The notes beneath the pieces were generated by a model. The model searched no databases, was not told the DNA's origin, and worked only from the letters and a program-made list of their open reading frames with translations. Position numbers and translations under genes: made by a program. DNA of 64,000 nucleotides from Bermanella sp047621325 (GTDB lineage Bacteria; Pseudomonadota; Gammaproteobacteria; Pseudomonadales; Oceanobacteraceae), in NCBI GenBank assembly GCA_047621325.1, contig JBLHLT010000003.1, positions 1 through 64,000 on the forward strand, in the 5' to 3' direction. Positions 42,660 through 51,963 of this stretch are shown here, in pieces (position 1 is the stretch's first letter; each line of letters starts with the position of its first letter).

Positions 42660-44642
42660 ATGCGTGAGTTCTTTCGCCAGCTTAAAGTTCGCCAAAAAGT
42701 ATTTATGCTTCTCGCCATCGCCATGGTGGGAATATCACTTTTAAATGTTGCTAGTAATTTTTGGCTAGCCACTCAAAACCCTATACAACAGCATTTATCA
42801 GTATTAACACCGCTTTTGCATGGGCCAAATAAAAAAACGTTCGATAGCCACCAATGGCGTGATTTTTTAAATAAAGAACAAACAGCGTTTACCATCACTC
42901 ACGCCGCTATTTATAACGCCAATGGCAAAAGACTGAATAGCACCAATGACGATTTCCCTCTACATCTAAGCCAAATACACCTCACGCCATTAGATCATGA
43001 CAGCGTTCTACTACCGGGTCCTAAATTTACGTTAATGGCAAAAGTAACCGCCCACGTCACTAAAATATTTTTGCTCGAAGTCGTCATTATATGCCTACTT
43101 ATATTAGTAAGCGGTTTTGCTTTAATTTATGTCATCTTATATTTCATTAACCGACTTATTATTCGCCCTATTTTTTCATTAACCGACACCACAAACGAAA
43201 TCGCCATGGAGCAAAATTACGGTCTACGCGCTCGCCGTTTCTACCCAGATGAAATTGGCACATTAGCCGAAAACTTTAACTATATGCTCAACCGTATTGA
43301 GCAAGATGACCTAATGCTTCGCCAAGAAAAAGAAAAAGCAGAACAAGCAAGGCAACGTGCACTTGAGCTATCAAAAAAGATGCATGACACCAATGCCCGC
43401 CTAGGGTTTGAGGTAAAAGTAAGAGCACGAGTTGAACATAAACTCACCGATTTCCAGCACTACTTAAATAACATTATTGATTCAATGCCCAGTGCTATCA
43501 TTGCGATAGATCATGAACTAAAAGTCACACAATGGAATAAAGGTGCCACCCACATAACCCATATAAAACGAGACGATGCCATATACCAACCGCTAGAAGA
43601 ATCCTGCGGATTTTTAATTGCATACCTTACGCTTATTACCAACTCACTTGAAAAAAAAGTCATCAATAAAGTAGAACGCATTTCATTTGATTTTAACGGG
43701 CAAAATAGCATATTAGATTTAACGATCTATCCACTTGATGACACCACCCACTCCGGTGCGGTAATCCGTATTGATGACGTCACCCAGCGAACTCAAATGG
43801 AAGATATGATGGTGCAGTCAGAAAAAATGATGTCACTGGGCGGACTCGCTGCCGGCATGGCCCATGAGATTAATAATCCGCTTGGTGCTATTGTACAAAC
43901 GGTACAGAATATTAAACGCCGCTTAAACCCTTCGATTCAAAAAAACATTGAGAGTGCAACAGAAGCTGGCGTCAGCATGGATAACATTCGCGACTATATA
44001 AATAAACGCGGGATTTTTACATTTTTAGATAATATATCCCAAGCAGGCGAACGTGCTTCGACCATTGTAAATAACATGCTGCAGTTTAGTCGCCAAAGTC
44101 CTAAAAAATTACAACCTCAAAATCTACACCACATTATTGACCGTTCAATTAGCATTGCTAAAAATGAATACAGTTTAAGTAAAGGTTATGACTTTAAAGC
44201 CATCGACTTAATTAAAGATTTTGACCTTACCTTAGATGATGTGCCTTGTATTCCATCTGAAATCGAACAAGTCATACTCAACTTATTAAAAAATGCCGCA
44301 CAAGCATTACAAGAGTACAAACAAACAAAAGAATTTGATTTAAATTGGTATAGCCAAATTCAAATCAGTACACGCAAGAATAATCAAATGGCTGAATTAA
44401 TTATCGAAGATAATGGCCCAGGAATCGATGAAGAAACCACCCGTCATATTTTCGAACCCTTCTTCACCACCAAAGAAGTCGGTATGGGTACTGGCCTTGG
44501 TTTATCGGTCTCATTTTTTATTATTACCAACCACCACCAAGGGCAAATGCGTGTGCAAAGCACCATAGGCCAAGGCACACGATTCACCATCATGCTGCCA
44601 TTTGCTAGCCAAGAACAAACCACCAACAGCACCCCTGTCTAG
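42660..44642 (+). CDS. Sensor histidine kinase with HAMP and PAS domains
   Basis: 660 residues. TM1 (about 15-35), a small periplasmic domain, TM2 (about 137-161), HAMP (about 162-215), a coiled coil, a PAS domain (about 268-375), then a HisKA domain with 'GGLAAGMAHEINNPLGAI' (His402) and a HATPase domain with N ('LLKNAAQAL'), G1 ('EDNGPGID') and G2 ('GMGTGLGLSVSFFII') boxes. No receiver domain and no response-regulator gene is adjacent, so its partner is elsewhere. The inserted 45 residues between the H-box and 'QAGERASTIVNNMLQFSR' are typical of this kinase class. Ligand unknown. Confidence 0.92.
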   Translation: MREFFRQLKVRQKVFMLLAIAMVGISLLNVASNFWLATQNPIQQHLSVLTPLLHGPNKKTFDSHQWRDFLNKEQTAFTITHAAIYNANGKRLNSTNDDFPLHLSQIHLTPLDHDSVLLPGPKFTLMAKVTAHVTKIFLLEVVIICLLILVSGFALIYVILYFINRLIIRPIFSLTDTTNEIAMEQNYGLRARRFYPDEIGTLAENFNYMLNRIEQDDLMLRQEKEKAEQARQRALELSKKMHDTNARLGFEVKVRARVEHKLTDFQHYLNNIIDSMPSAIIAIDHELKVTQWNKGATHITHIKRDDAIYQPLEESCGFLIAYLTLITNSLEKKVINKVERISFDFNGQNSILDLTIYPLDDTTHSGAVIRIDDVTQRTQMEDMMVQSEKMMSLGGLAAGMAHEINNPLGAIVQTVQNIKRRLNPSIQKNIESATEAGVSMDNIRDYINKRGIFTFLDNISQAGERASTIVNNMLQFSRQSPKKLQPQNLHHIIDRSISIAKNEYSLSKGYDFKAIDLIKDFDLTLDDVPCIPSEIEQVILNLLKNAAQALQEYKQTKEFDLNWYSQIQISTRKNNQMAELIIEDNGPGIDEETTRHIFEPFFTTKEVGMGTGLGLSVSFFIITNHHQGQMRVQSTIGQGTRFTIMLPFASQEQTTNSTPV

Positions 44643-44700
44643 CGCTAACCCACGTGAATGACCTTGACCTTTAGATCATGCTTTCGTACTATGCCGCCAA

Positions 44701-44905
44701 CTTTTAGGTGCTTTGACTGTTATCTTAGGTCAAAGTTAAACGGGAAACTGGTGCCCCTGTAGACCCTACAGCCATTCCAGTGCTGCCCCCGCAACGGTAA
44801 GCAACTTAGATTTAACACACCGCCACTGAGCTTGCTTGGGAAGGCGTTAAATCATTAATCTTAGGATTTGAGTTGTGAGCCCGGATACCGGCCTAATCAT
44901 TTATG
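44701..44905 (+). promoter_or_regulatory. Cobalamin riboswitch
   Basis: Upstream of the BtuB-like receptor. Conserved elements in order: 'GGTGC' at the start, 'AAACGGGAAACTGGTG' (J-strand GGGAA), 'CATTCCAGTGCTGCCCCCGCAACGGTAA' split elements, and the B12 box 'GAGCCCGGATACCGGCC' at about 44877-44893. This is the order of the Cobalamin (B12-element) aptamer. Binding of adenosylcobalamin is expected to turn off the receptor genes below. The region 44643-44700 before it should hold the promoter. Confidence 0.93.
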
Positions 44906-44980
44906 AACTGTAGTTGCGGTGGGCGACGAAGTGGCAGCACATTCTATTTTTATCATTTGCTGATGCTTATTGTTGCCTAA
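44903..44980 (+). CDS. Possible short leader ORF after the riboswitch
   Basis: An ATG at 44903 opens 25 codons ending TAA at 44978-44980, in the same frame as the receptor that begins a few bases later. The peptide is Cys/Arg-rich at first (MNCSCGGRRSGS) and hydrophobic at its end. It may be a coupled leader peptide, a start-region remnant separated from the receptor by a stop codon, or simply non-coding riboswitch platform. No good ribosome-binding site is seen. Confidence 0.25.
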   Translation: MNCSCGGRRSGSTFYFYHLLMLIVA

Positions 44981-44986
44981 CCTTGG

Positions 44987-46963
44987 TTGGTTAGTGTGAA
45001 TTTTTTAACACCTTTGTTTGCCGTATTTTTCTGGAGCCTTTCTCTTGCTGCTCATTCGAGTGAGGGTGACGGTACTGTATTAGATACAATTTCAATCACA
45101 GCAACTGATTTGCCTGCACAAAATTCACTTAGCAAACAATATTATCCTCGGGAATATTTCATAGGAAAGTTTCAAAGCGTATCTGATGTTTTACAAACAA
45201 CTCCTGGTGTACAAGTACGAGCCTCTTCTTATGGTACGCCCCCTAAAATATCGATTCGAGGATCAAGCCACAAACAGGTCACTTTCATCATAGATGGTCA
45301 AGTGATCAATTCTGCCCAGTCTGGCGGCTTTAATGTAAACCAAATTCCCTTACAACAAATTGAGTCAATTGAAATACATCAAAACAGCCACCATTCCGTC
45401 ACAGGAGCGATTGGCGGAATAATCATCATCTCAACCATATCGCCAAAAAATAAAAGTAACATCTCTATGTCTTATGGTAGCTTTAATCATCAAGAGATAG
45501 GTGCGTCCATGACGCAAAAAATACAGGGCGACTTATTACTAAGCTTTAATCACGTAAAAAATAATGGGGATTATCAATACCCTGTTCCATCTCCTATTGA
45601 TAACCCTAATGATAAGAACCGAATTGAAGAGATTAAAAACAACCAATATAAACGCAATTCATTTCTTGCAAAATGGAATAGTAAACCGCTAAGTAACATC
45701 AACATAGATTTAAAAAGCCAAGTCATCAAATCGGAAAAGGGTCTGCCAAACTTTCAAATGAACAATGATTCCAATATTGCTTCATTAGAAGATACGACCT
45801 GGTCGTCTAATCTAGGTATTAACTGGAATTTTAAACATAATATCACGTCACAAACCAACCTTGGCATATCTCAATCTGAAGAAACATACAGTGATCCAAA
45901 GGGCATATTCAGCTATAAACCTACGCTAAATAAATACAACTCTGAAGCTTACTATCTGACTGAGAACATTAGAATCGCTGATAATGCTTCGACTTATAAT
46001 GTGACGTTAAGATCAGACACTGAAAACTTCAAAGAAGACATCACGTTAGTTCCTGACAATAACAAATGCATTCAAAGCACTTCGATTTGTGATGCCATAG
46101 CTAGTCAACAAAAAACATCCCTCTCTTTTGTTCACGAGTATATTGGGAAAAATTTTGAGACATCCATAAATATGGAAAGTACCTGGCTTAGCAGAGAGCA
46201 AGACAACCATGTCGGTCCTTCCAATAAAATAGAGGATACTCAGCAGCATAATACTTGGAGTGTCGCCTATCAAAACCACATATTCCCAATGGCCAGCTTA
46301 CGACTAGACCTCAATAAAGGTATTCGCCTGCCTTCTATTTTTGAATTATTTGGTGATAGAGGTCTATTAAAAAGCAACCCGACTTTACTTCCAGAGAGTT
46401 CTTTAAACAGCAGCATTGAACTGATATTAAACGAATTCTTTGTTAACAACTTAAAAGTTAACATATCTAGCAGTCTGTACAAAAAAGACATTACTGATGC
46501 CATTGTTCCTATTTACTCTGGTTCAATAGGCAGTTATAGCAACACATCATCAGCAACCTTACTAGGTTGGCAAACCGATGTATCTATGAAATACAATTCA
46601 ATTGGTTTCACATTTCAAAGCTCTAAACAAGATAGTGAAACTGAATCCATTATAAAGTCATTTAACAACAAAAAACTGGCAGGAATTTTTCATAATAAAT
46701 ACATGTATGGCATCAGCTGGTCGGCAAATGAAATATATACACTCTCATTAATTCATCAGGTTGAATCAGAACTATATATTGACATGGCAAACTTAAATCC
46801 AAGCATTAACAATGAATCGAGCGGATTAAAATTTCATTTCTTAATGGGAGATAGCGCCCTTAACATTAGTGTCAACAATATTTTCAACAACGAAAATTAT
46901 GATAAAAATAATCGCCCAACAATGGATCGAAATATTTTAGTAAACGTACAACATCAATTTTAA
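44987..46963 (+). CDS. btuB: TonB-dependent cobalamin receptor, BtuB-like
   Basis: About 655-658 residues. After a hydrophobic signal segment ending near L-A-A-H-S comes the TonB box-like 'DTISITATD', then a plug domain ('SVSDVLQTTPGVQVRASSYG', 'ISIRGSSHKQVTFIIDGQVIN', 'QQIESIEIHQNSHHSVTGAIGGIIII') and a barrel ending in ...QHQF. It imports cobalamin with energy from TonB. The riboswitch upstream fixes the substrate class. The start is odd: no ATG is available, only TTG at 44987 or GTG at 44996, and the signal segment has no positive charge before its hydrophobic core. An upstream ATG at 44903 is in frame but blocked by a TAA. Confidence 0.88.
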   Translation: MVSVNFLTPLFAVFFWSLSLAAHSSEGDGTVLDTISITATDLPAQNSLSKQYYPREYFIGKFQSVSDVLQTTPGVQVRASSYGTPPKISIRGSSHKQVTFIIDGQVINSAQSGGFNVNQIPLQQIESIEIHQNSHHSVTGAIGGIIIISTISPKNKSNISMSYGSFNHQEIGASMTQKIQGDLLLSFNHVKNNGDYQYPVPSPIDNPNDKNRIEEIKNNQYKRNSFLAKWNSKPLSNINIDLKSQVIKSEKGLPNFQMNNDSNIASLEDTTWSSNLGINWNFKHNITSQTNLGISQSEETYSDPKGIFSYKPTLNKYNSEAYYLTENIRIADNASTYNVTLRSDTENFKEDITLVPDNNKCIQSTSICDAIASQQKTSLSFVHEYIGKNFETSINMESTWLSREQDNHVGPSNKIEDTQQHNTWSVAYQNHIFPMASLRLDLNKGIRLPSIFELFGDRGLLKSNPTLLPESSLNSSIELILNEFFVNNLKVNISSSLYKKDITDAIVPIYSGSIGSYSNTSSATLLGWQTDVSMKYNSIGFTFQSSKQDSETESIIKSFNNKKLAGIFHNKYMYGISWSANEIYTLSLIHQVESELYIDMANLNPSINNESSGLKFHFLMGDSALNISVNNIFNNENYDKNNRPTMDRNILVNVQHQF

Positions 46964-46975
46964 ACGGAGAACCAT

Positions 46976-48148
46976 ATGATATTTAATAGCACAAAGCCTT
47001 TTGCTACTTTAATAGCAACCATACTTTTATCCGCTTGTGGTAGTGACAGCTCTAATACTCAAGTTGACAATTCATGCAAGGATGATGAATTTAATTTCGC
47101 CATTCAAACCGTTTCACCTAACAATCGAGCAAGCAGTGTTGCGCTCGGTTGCTCTACAACAGGAAATCTCACCGACTCCCTACTAATTAAATCCGATAGC
47201 GACTATACGGTTTCAAGTGGTAGCGATAGCTTTTATCATATTGGGCGCGATGAAATTGATACTATCGCTAAATATCAATTTTCTACAAGCAGCCTTCAAG
47301 ACTGGGAGTTTTCTTCCAACAACGCAAACGAAGCAGGCTCATCAAACCCTCATAAAGTGGTCGAAGTAAGCAGTACAAAAGCTTACATCATTCGATATGG
47401 AAAATCTGATATTTGGATAATTGACCCTTCAGCGACTGATGAATCCTCATTCAAAATAGGTACCATAGATTTATCTCATTATCTTGGTGATGGAGAAACG
47501 ACCGTAAACATGACTGATGCCATTATCAGCAATGGCCATTTGTTTGTGGCAATGCAAAGAATTGGTGCTAATTATATCTTCTCAAATGACTCTAAAATCG
47601 CTGTTTTCAACACCGAAACTGACATTGAAGTTGACAGCACTCCTAATAATGCCAATGACGAAAAAGCCATTACTCTACTAGGTAAAAATGTTCAAAGCAT
47701 TACCTCAAAAGACAATTCAGTATTCATAGCAAGCCGTGGGAACTATGGGGATGATTACGGTTTATTAGAAGTAATTAATACTTCTAATTATGCTCTAACA
47801 ACCGTAATCGCGGGTTCTAGTGAAGTTGGTCATATTACCGATGTAGCGGCTATTTCAAGTAGTCGAATATATGTTCTAGGAGATTTCTCAGGATATGCTG
47901 ATGGCGCTTACACTTATAAACAAAATGTAATGGACATTAATGTTGATACTAAAACAGTTACAACTGAAATCACAAAATTGAAAGGCACGCATATATCTGA
48001 CATTGAATTAGGGCCTGAAGGAAACCTCTGGATTGCAAGCTCGATTAGTAGCAACCCAGGTATTTATAAAATCGACCCAAGCACAAATACTGAAATTGCA
48101 TTCATAGAAACCATTTCAAATCCTAATAAAATTGTTTTTAAGCAGTAA
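46976..48148 (+). CDS. Beta-propeller-like lipoprotein partner of the BtuB receptor
   Basis: 390 residues. The signal sequence ends L-L-S-A-C (Cys21), a clean lipobox, followed by GSDSS. The mature protein has repeats of the propeller kind: 'KAYIIRYGKSDIWIIDPSA', 'GHLFVAMQRIG', 'SVFIASRGNYGDDYGLLEVINTSNYALTTVI', 'RIYVLGDFSGYADG', 'GNLWIASSISSNPGIYKIDPSTN'. GGAG lies before the ATG and the gap to btuB is 12 bases, so it is under the same cobalamin riboswitch. In Bacteroides a propeller lipoprotein (BtuG) sits on BtuB and captures cobalamin; a similar job is inferred here. No direct homology to BtuG can be claimed from reading alone. Confidence 0.75.
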   Translation: MIFNSTKPFATLIATILLSACGSDSSNTQVDNSCKDDEFNFAIQTVSPNNRASSVALGCSTTGNLTDSLLIKSDSDYTVSSGSDSFYHIGRDEIDTIAKYQFSTSSLQDWEFSSNNANEAGSSNPHKVVEVSSTKAYIIRYGKSDIWIIDPSATDESSFKIGTIDLSHYLGDGETTVNMTDAIISNGHLFVAMQRIGANYIFSNDSKIAVFNTETDIEVDSTPNNANDEKAITLLGKNVQSITSKDNSVFIASRGNYGDDYGLLEVINTSNYALTTVIAGSSEVGHITDVAAISSSRIYVLGDFSGYADGAYTYKQNVMDINVDTKTVTTEITKLKGTHISDIELGPEGNLWIASSISSNPGIYKIDPSTNTEIAFIETISNPNKIVFKQ

Positions 48149-48169
48149 TATTGATTTTATCCATATAGT

Positions 48170-48207
48170 AAAAAGCCGAGTTGGATATCCACCCAACTCG
48201 GCTTTTT
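48170..48207. terminator. Bidirectional intrinsic terminator
   Basis: AAAAAGCCGAGTTGG (48170-48184) and CCAACTCGGCTTTTT (48193-48207) pair perfectly over 15 bases around an 8-base loop. It ends the btuB-lipoprotein operon and, from the other side, the chemoreceptor gene. Confidence 0.93.
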
Positions 48208-48224
48208 ATATTTACAACATCGTT

Positions 48225-50249
48225 TTATACCTGAAAGCGCTCCAATTTCTCTTGCAATGAATGCGTTAAGGCAACCACTTCTTTAATTGCCTTAACCGTA
48301 TGCTCTGAATCCTCTACTGTTGCCCTACCTAAATCATTAATTTTTATCACATTCTCATCAATGGTTTTGGCCACCTGCGTTTGCTCATCGGCTGACACTG
48401 ATATTTGGCCATTGATATCAGAAATGCTTTTAATCATGGTCACTATTTCATCTAGCGCCGACCTAACTTTGGCGGATGATTCTACCGTACTTTGGGCCAT
48501 CTCATGGCTTTTACCCATGACACCAACCGCATCACTAATACCGGTATGGATGGTGGTCATCACCTCGTCTATTTCTTGGGCCGATTTTTGTGTTCGGCTA
48601 GCGAGCGTACGTACTTCGTCGGCGACTACCGCAAAACCTCGACCTTGTTCACCAGCACGGGCGGCTTCAATGGCAGCATTAAGCGCTAATAGATTCGTTT
48701 GTTCTGCGATCCCTTTTATCACGGCTAGCATATTCGCAATATTGCTAGAGTTCTCCGACAACTGATTAATAACTTCTGTACTATGAATAATTTCATCTGC
48801 GAGATTATTAATTTTTCCAAGGGTTTCTGTCACTACCTCATTTGCACTACCTGCTTGACTGGTAGCACCAGCTGCAAATTTTGCTGCATCGGCACTTTGT
48901 CGATTCACTTCTTCTGCAGTAGCCGCCATTTCTGTAATCGCTGATGCTACCTGCTCTGTTTGATGTAATTGTTCATTGGCGGCTTTGTAACTTTGGTCTG
49001 CATTACCACCCACCATTTTCATGCTTTCGCCTACTTCCGTAGAGGTTTTATGCACGGCCTGTAAAAGCTCATGAATTTTATCCACCATGATATTAAATTC
49101 GCCGGTTAACTCTCCCATTTCATCTTTTGATGCTACCGATACTCGTATCCGCATATCGCCTTGCGATATTTTTCTCGCGGCACTGTGGAACTGTCCCACT
49201 GTGCTCCGTACCGACCAAAAAAATGCAGCATACAGGTACACGATGAGTAACATAACTAAAGATATGGCAACCACAACCGTGATTAACTTGTTCATTAATA
49301 CATTCACACGCACTGACAAAATGCTCTGTATTTCCTGTAACGCCAAATTTTGTACTTCATAAAATGGGGGCAATTTACTAACAAAAAAATCATTAAAATC
49401 AAACCATGTAATCTCTACGCTTGCCGCAGAAATAATTTCTTCATCTAACTTAAATTTAATGCTTTCAATATTGGTTTCCGATTGTTTGAATTTTTCAGAA
49501 AAGTTTTCGCTAAATTCGGGGTAACTACTTAATAAATCGGTATGCTTTTGCTGTATTCGCTTCTGTTGTGCATCAAGTAGGTCATAGGTTTCATTTAATG
49601 TGTCGTAGGTGCCTGTCATGATGTATTTTTCTACAATCGAATAAACACCCATTGTATTGGCAAAACCAAGTACTTCTAATGATTTGGTATAATCCTGTAA
49701 TATCAATTTCAATAGCAGTTGAACTTTCTCATTGGTATCTTGAAGCACGCCGGAATCTTGCGCGATCTTGGTTGCTAAATGATGCACATCAAGTAGCACT
49801 TGATTGTTATTTTTAAACTGGTCGCTAATCGTTGGCTGCTTATTATCACCACTACGTTTTAGTTTTGCCCGCCAAATGGGTTCTTTCCTTTCAATTTCTT
49901 GCGCCAGTGGCGTACCAATATATTTTTCTTTAAGCTCAACAATTGCTTTAAACAGCGCTTTTTCAAGTTCTCTTACTTGGTCATTTAATCCCGGTCTTTG
50001 ATAGAAGGTATCCACCGCTGAAAGATCACGATAATTACCCACCTGATGAGCAACAGCGAGTACATCGTTTACGATAATAAGGGAGTTTGTGGCTTGTTCT
50101 GCCTGTTTTATTTGCTCATAAGTTTGATTCACTATGGCGTAACTGAGCAGCAAAAGAGGAACAAAGAAGGTAATACTAATTACACCAAATTTTTTGGCGT
50201 AGCTTAGTTTATTCATTAAAGCGATAGCGGGCGCTAACAATCCATTCAC
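48225..50249 (-). CDS. Methyl-accepting chemotaxis protein with large sensor domain
   Basis: 674 residues. TM1 (about 18-40), a large helical periplasmic domain of about 280 residues ('AVDTFYQRPGLNDQVRELEKALF', 'DVHHLATKIAQDSG', 'VYSIVEKYIMTGTYDTLNETYDLL'), TM2 (about 323-346), HAMP (about 347-400) and the conserved signalling domain with 'VIKGIAEQTNLLALNAAIEAARAG'. The sensor resembles nitrate/nitrite- or similar four-helix sensor types (NIT-like) by position and conserved 'R...S' pattern, but the ligand is not established. No C-terminal pentapeptide (ends ERFQV). Monocistronic. Confidence 0.92.
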   Translation of the reverse strand: MNGLLAPAIALMNKLSYAKKFGVISITFFVPLLLLSYAIVNQTYEQIKQAEQATNSLIIVNDVLAVAHQVGNYRDLSAVDTFYQRPGLNDQVRELEKALFKAIVELKEKYIGTPLAQEIERKEPIWRAKLKRSGDNKQPTISDQFKNNNQVLLDVHHLATKIAQDSGVLQDTNEKVQLLLKLILQDYTKSLEVLGFANTMGVYSIVEKYIMTGTYDTLNETYDLLDAQQKRIQQKHTDLLSSYPEFSENFSEKFKQSETNIESIKFKLDEEIISAASVEITWFDFNDFFVSKLPPFYEVQNLALQEIQSILSVRVNVLMNKLITVVVAISLVMLLIVYLYAAFFWSVRSTVGQFHSAARKISQGDMRIRVSVASKDEMGELTGEFNIMVDKIHELLQAVHKTSTEVGESMKMVGGNADQSYKAANEQLHQTEQVASAITEMAATAEEVNRQSADAAKFAAGATSQAGSANEVVTETLGKINNLADEIIHSTEVINQLSENSSNIANMLAVIKGIAEQTNLLALNAAIEAARAGEQGRGFAVVADEVRTLASRTQKSAQEIDEVMTTIHTGISDAVGVMGKSHEMAQSTVESSAKVRSALDEIVTMIKSISDINGQISVSADEQTQVAKTIDENVIKINDLGRATVEDSEHTVKAIKEVVALTHSLQEKLERFQV

Positions 50250-50360
50250 AGGCTTACCTCCTAACAGCTGCTCTTATAAAGTGTAGCTGCTATTTTTAAG
50301 CTGTCTCATTTTAGCGGCCCTATTACTTACTTATAGGGTTTTCGTTTTATGACCGATGCT

Positions 50361-51953
50361 TTACAACAGCAAATGCCGTACATCTGTTAATAAATCACAT
50401 AAGTAACGTGCGAATCGTGCGGCCTGAGCGCCGTCAATTACGCGATGATCATACGACAAGCTAAGCGGTAGCATGAGCCTTGGTTCAAACTCTTTGCCGT
50501 TCCACACAGGTTTGATAATGGCTTTAGACACGCCCAATATGGCAACCTGTGGCGCGTTTACTATTGGAGTAAAACTGGTGCCGCCAATACCGCCTAAACT
50601 TGAAATAGTAAACGTGGCACCGCTCATGGCGTCCATTGGTAATTTTTTGTCTCTGGCTTTTTTTGCAAGTTCAACACTATTTGTCGCCAGCTCCACCACC
50701 CCTTTTTGATCAACACCTTTAATTACAGGCACTAATAAACCATCAGGTGTGTCTACTGCGATACCAATATTAAAATACTGTTTTAAAATCAGCGTATCGG
50801 CATTTGGGCCAAGCGAAGCGTTAAACTGAGGAAATTCCTTCAATGCTTTAGAACACGCCTTCACAATAAATGCGAGCGGCGAGACTTTTACCCCTTCAGG
50901 TAATAAGGCGCCCATAGATTGTTTGCGGTACGCTTCAAGTTCTGTGATATCAGCCTCATCAAACTGCGTCACTTGCGGGATGGTCGTCCAGCTGGCAACC
51001 ATATTACGGGCGGTTACTTGCTTGATTTTAGATAATGGTTGCTCACTAATCGCGCCAAATTTAGAAAAATCTTCACTGCTGCCTTTAATTGTCGTGGGTG
51101 ACGATATCGGATTGTTCACTCTGGTTTTCACGAAATCATGCAAATCGTGTTTTTGGATACGTGCACGCGGGCCACTGCCATGTACTTGCGTTAAATCGAC
51201 ACCCAGTTCTCGCGCTAACTTGCGCACGGCTGGCCCTGCGTGAATATGGCCCGAACTTATTTCAGCCGCTACGGCTGTCGTCACAGGTGCTAAGGGCTGA
51301 CTGGATGATGGCAATTCGGCTGAAGCTGCTGTCGGTGATGTTACGGCTTCACTTTTTATTTCTTGGGTTGCAACCACCAGCATTTTACCAATCACATCAC
51401 CTTGGCTGACTTTATCGCCCACACTCACGCTAAACGATAATAATTGACCGGCATAAGGCGCTGGAATTTCCATGGTGGCTTTGTCACTTTCTAGCACCAT
51501 GAGGCTTTCTTCAAATGCTAATTCGTCGCCAGCTTTAGCTGTCAGCTCAATTATTTCAACCGCATCTACGCCGCCTAAATCAGGTACGATTATGTCCATC
51601 TCTTTAGGCTCAGATGCACCTTTTGACGCAGGAGCCTGCGTAGGCACCGGTGCAGGGCCATCTACTTTCGATGCTGCCGTCTCTTGTTTTTCCTCTTTTA
51701 TAGGCGCTGTTTTTTCTGCGGTTTCCATATTGGCCACATGTGAGTCTGTACTGACTTTATCACCCACCGAAACTAAAATATCTTGAATGGTGCCAGAGAA
51801 CGGCGCTGGGACTTCCATGGTGGCTTTATCGCTTTCTAAAACAATTAATGCTTCTTCTGCTTCTAAGTTGTCGCCTACTTTTACACAGATTTCTATTACC
51901 TCAACTTCATCAATTCCGCCAAGGTCGGGCACGCTTACTTGTGTGTGAGCCAT
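50361..51953 (-). CDS. aceF: Pyruvate dehydrogenase E2, dihydrolipoyl acetyltransferase
   Basis: 530 residues. Two lipoyl domains (about 4-75 and 117-190, each with the lipoylated lysine in E-S-D-K-A-T-M-E), separated by an Ala/Pro-rich linker. Then comes a peripheral subunit-binding domain ('HAGPAVRKLARELGVDLTQVHGSGPRARIQKHDL') and the catalytic core with 'SYDHRVIDGAQAARF'. It transfers acetyl groups to CoA in the pyruvate dehydrogenase complex. It follows aceE by 10 bases. Two lipoyl domains rather than E. coli's three. Confidence 0.97.
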   Translation of the reverse strand: MAHTQVSVPDLGGIDEVEVIEICVKVGDNLEAEEALIVLESDKATMEVPAPFSGTIQDILVSVGDKVSTDSHVANMETAEKTAPIKEEKQETAASKVDGPAPVPTQAPASKGASEPKEMDIIVPDLGGVDAVEIIELTAKAGDELAFEESLMVLESDKATMEIPAPYAGQLLSFSVSVGDKVSQGDVIGKMLVVATQEIKSEAVTSPTAASAELPSSSQPLAPVTTAVAAEISSGHIHAGPAVRKLARELGVDLTQVHGSGPRARIQKHDLHDFVKTRVNNPISSPTTIKGSSEDFSKFGAISEQPLSKIKQVTARNMVASWTTIPQVTQFDEADITELEAYRKQSMGALLPEGVKVSPLAFIVKACSKALKEFPQFNASLGPNADTLILKQYFNIGIAVDTPDGLLVPVIKGVDQKGVVELATNSVELAKKARDKKLPMDAMSGATFTISSLGGIGGTSFTPIVNAPQVAILGVSKAIIKPVWNGKEFEPRLMLPLSLSYDHRVIDGAQAARFARYLCDLLTDVRHLLL

Positions 51954-51963
51954 GGTCTATTCC

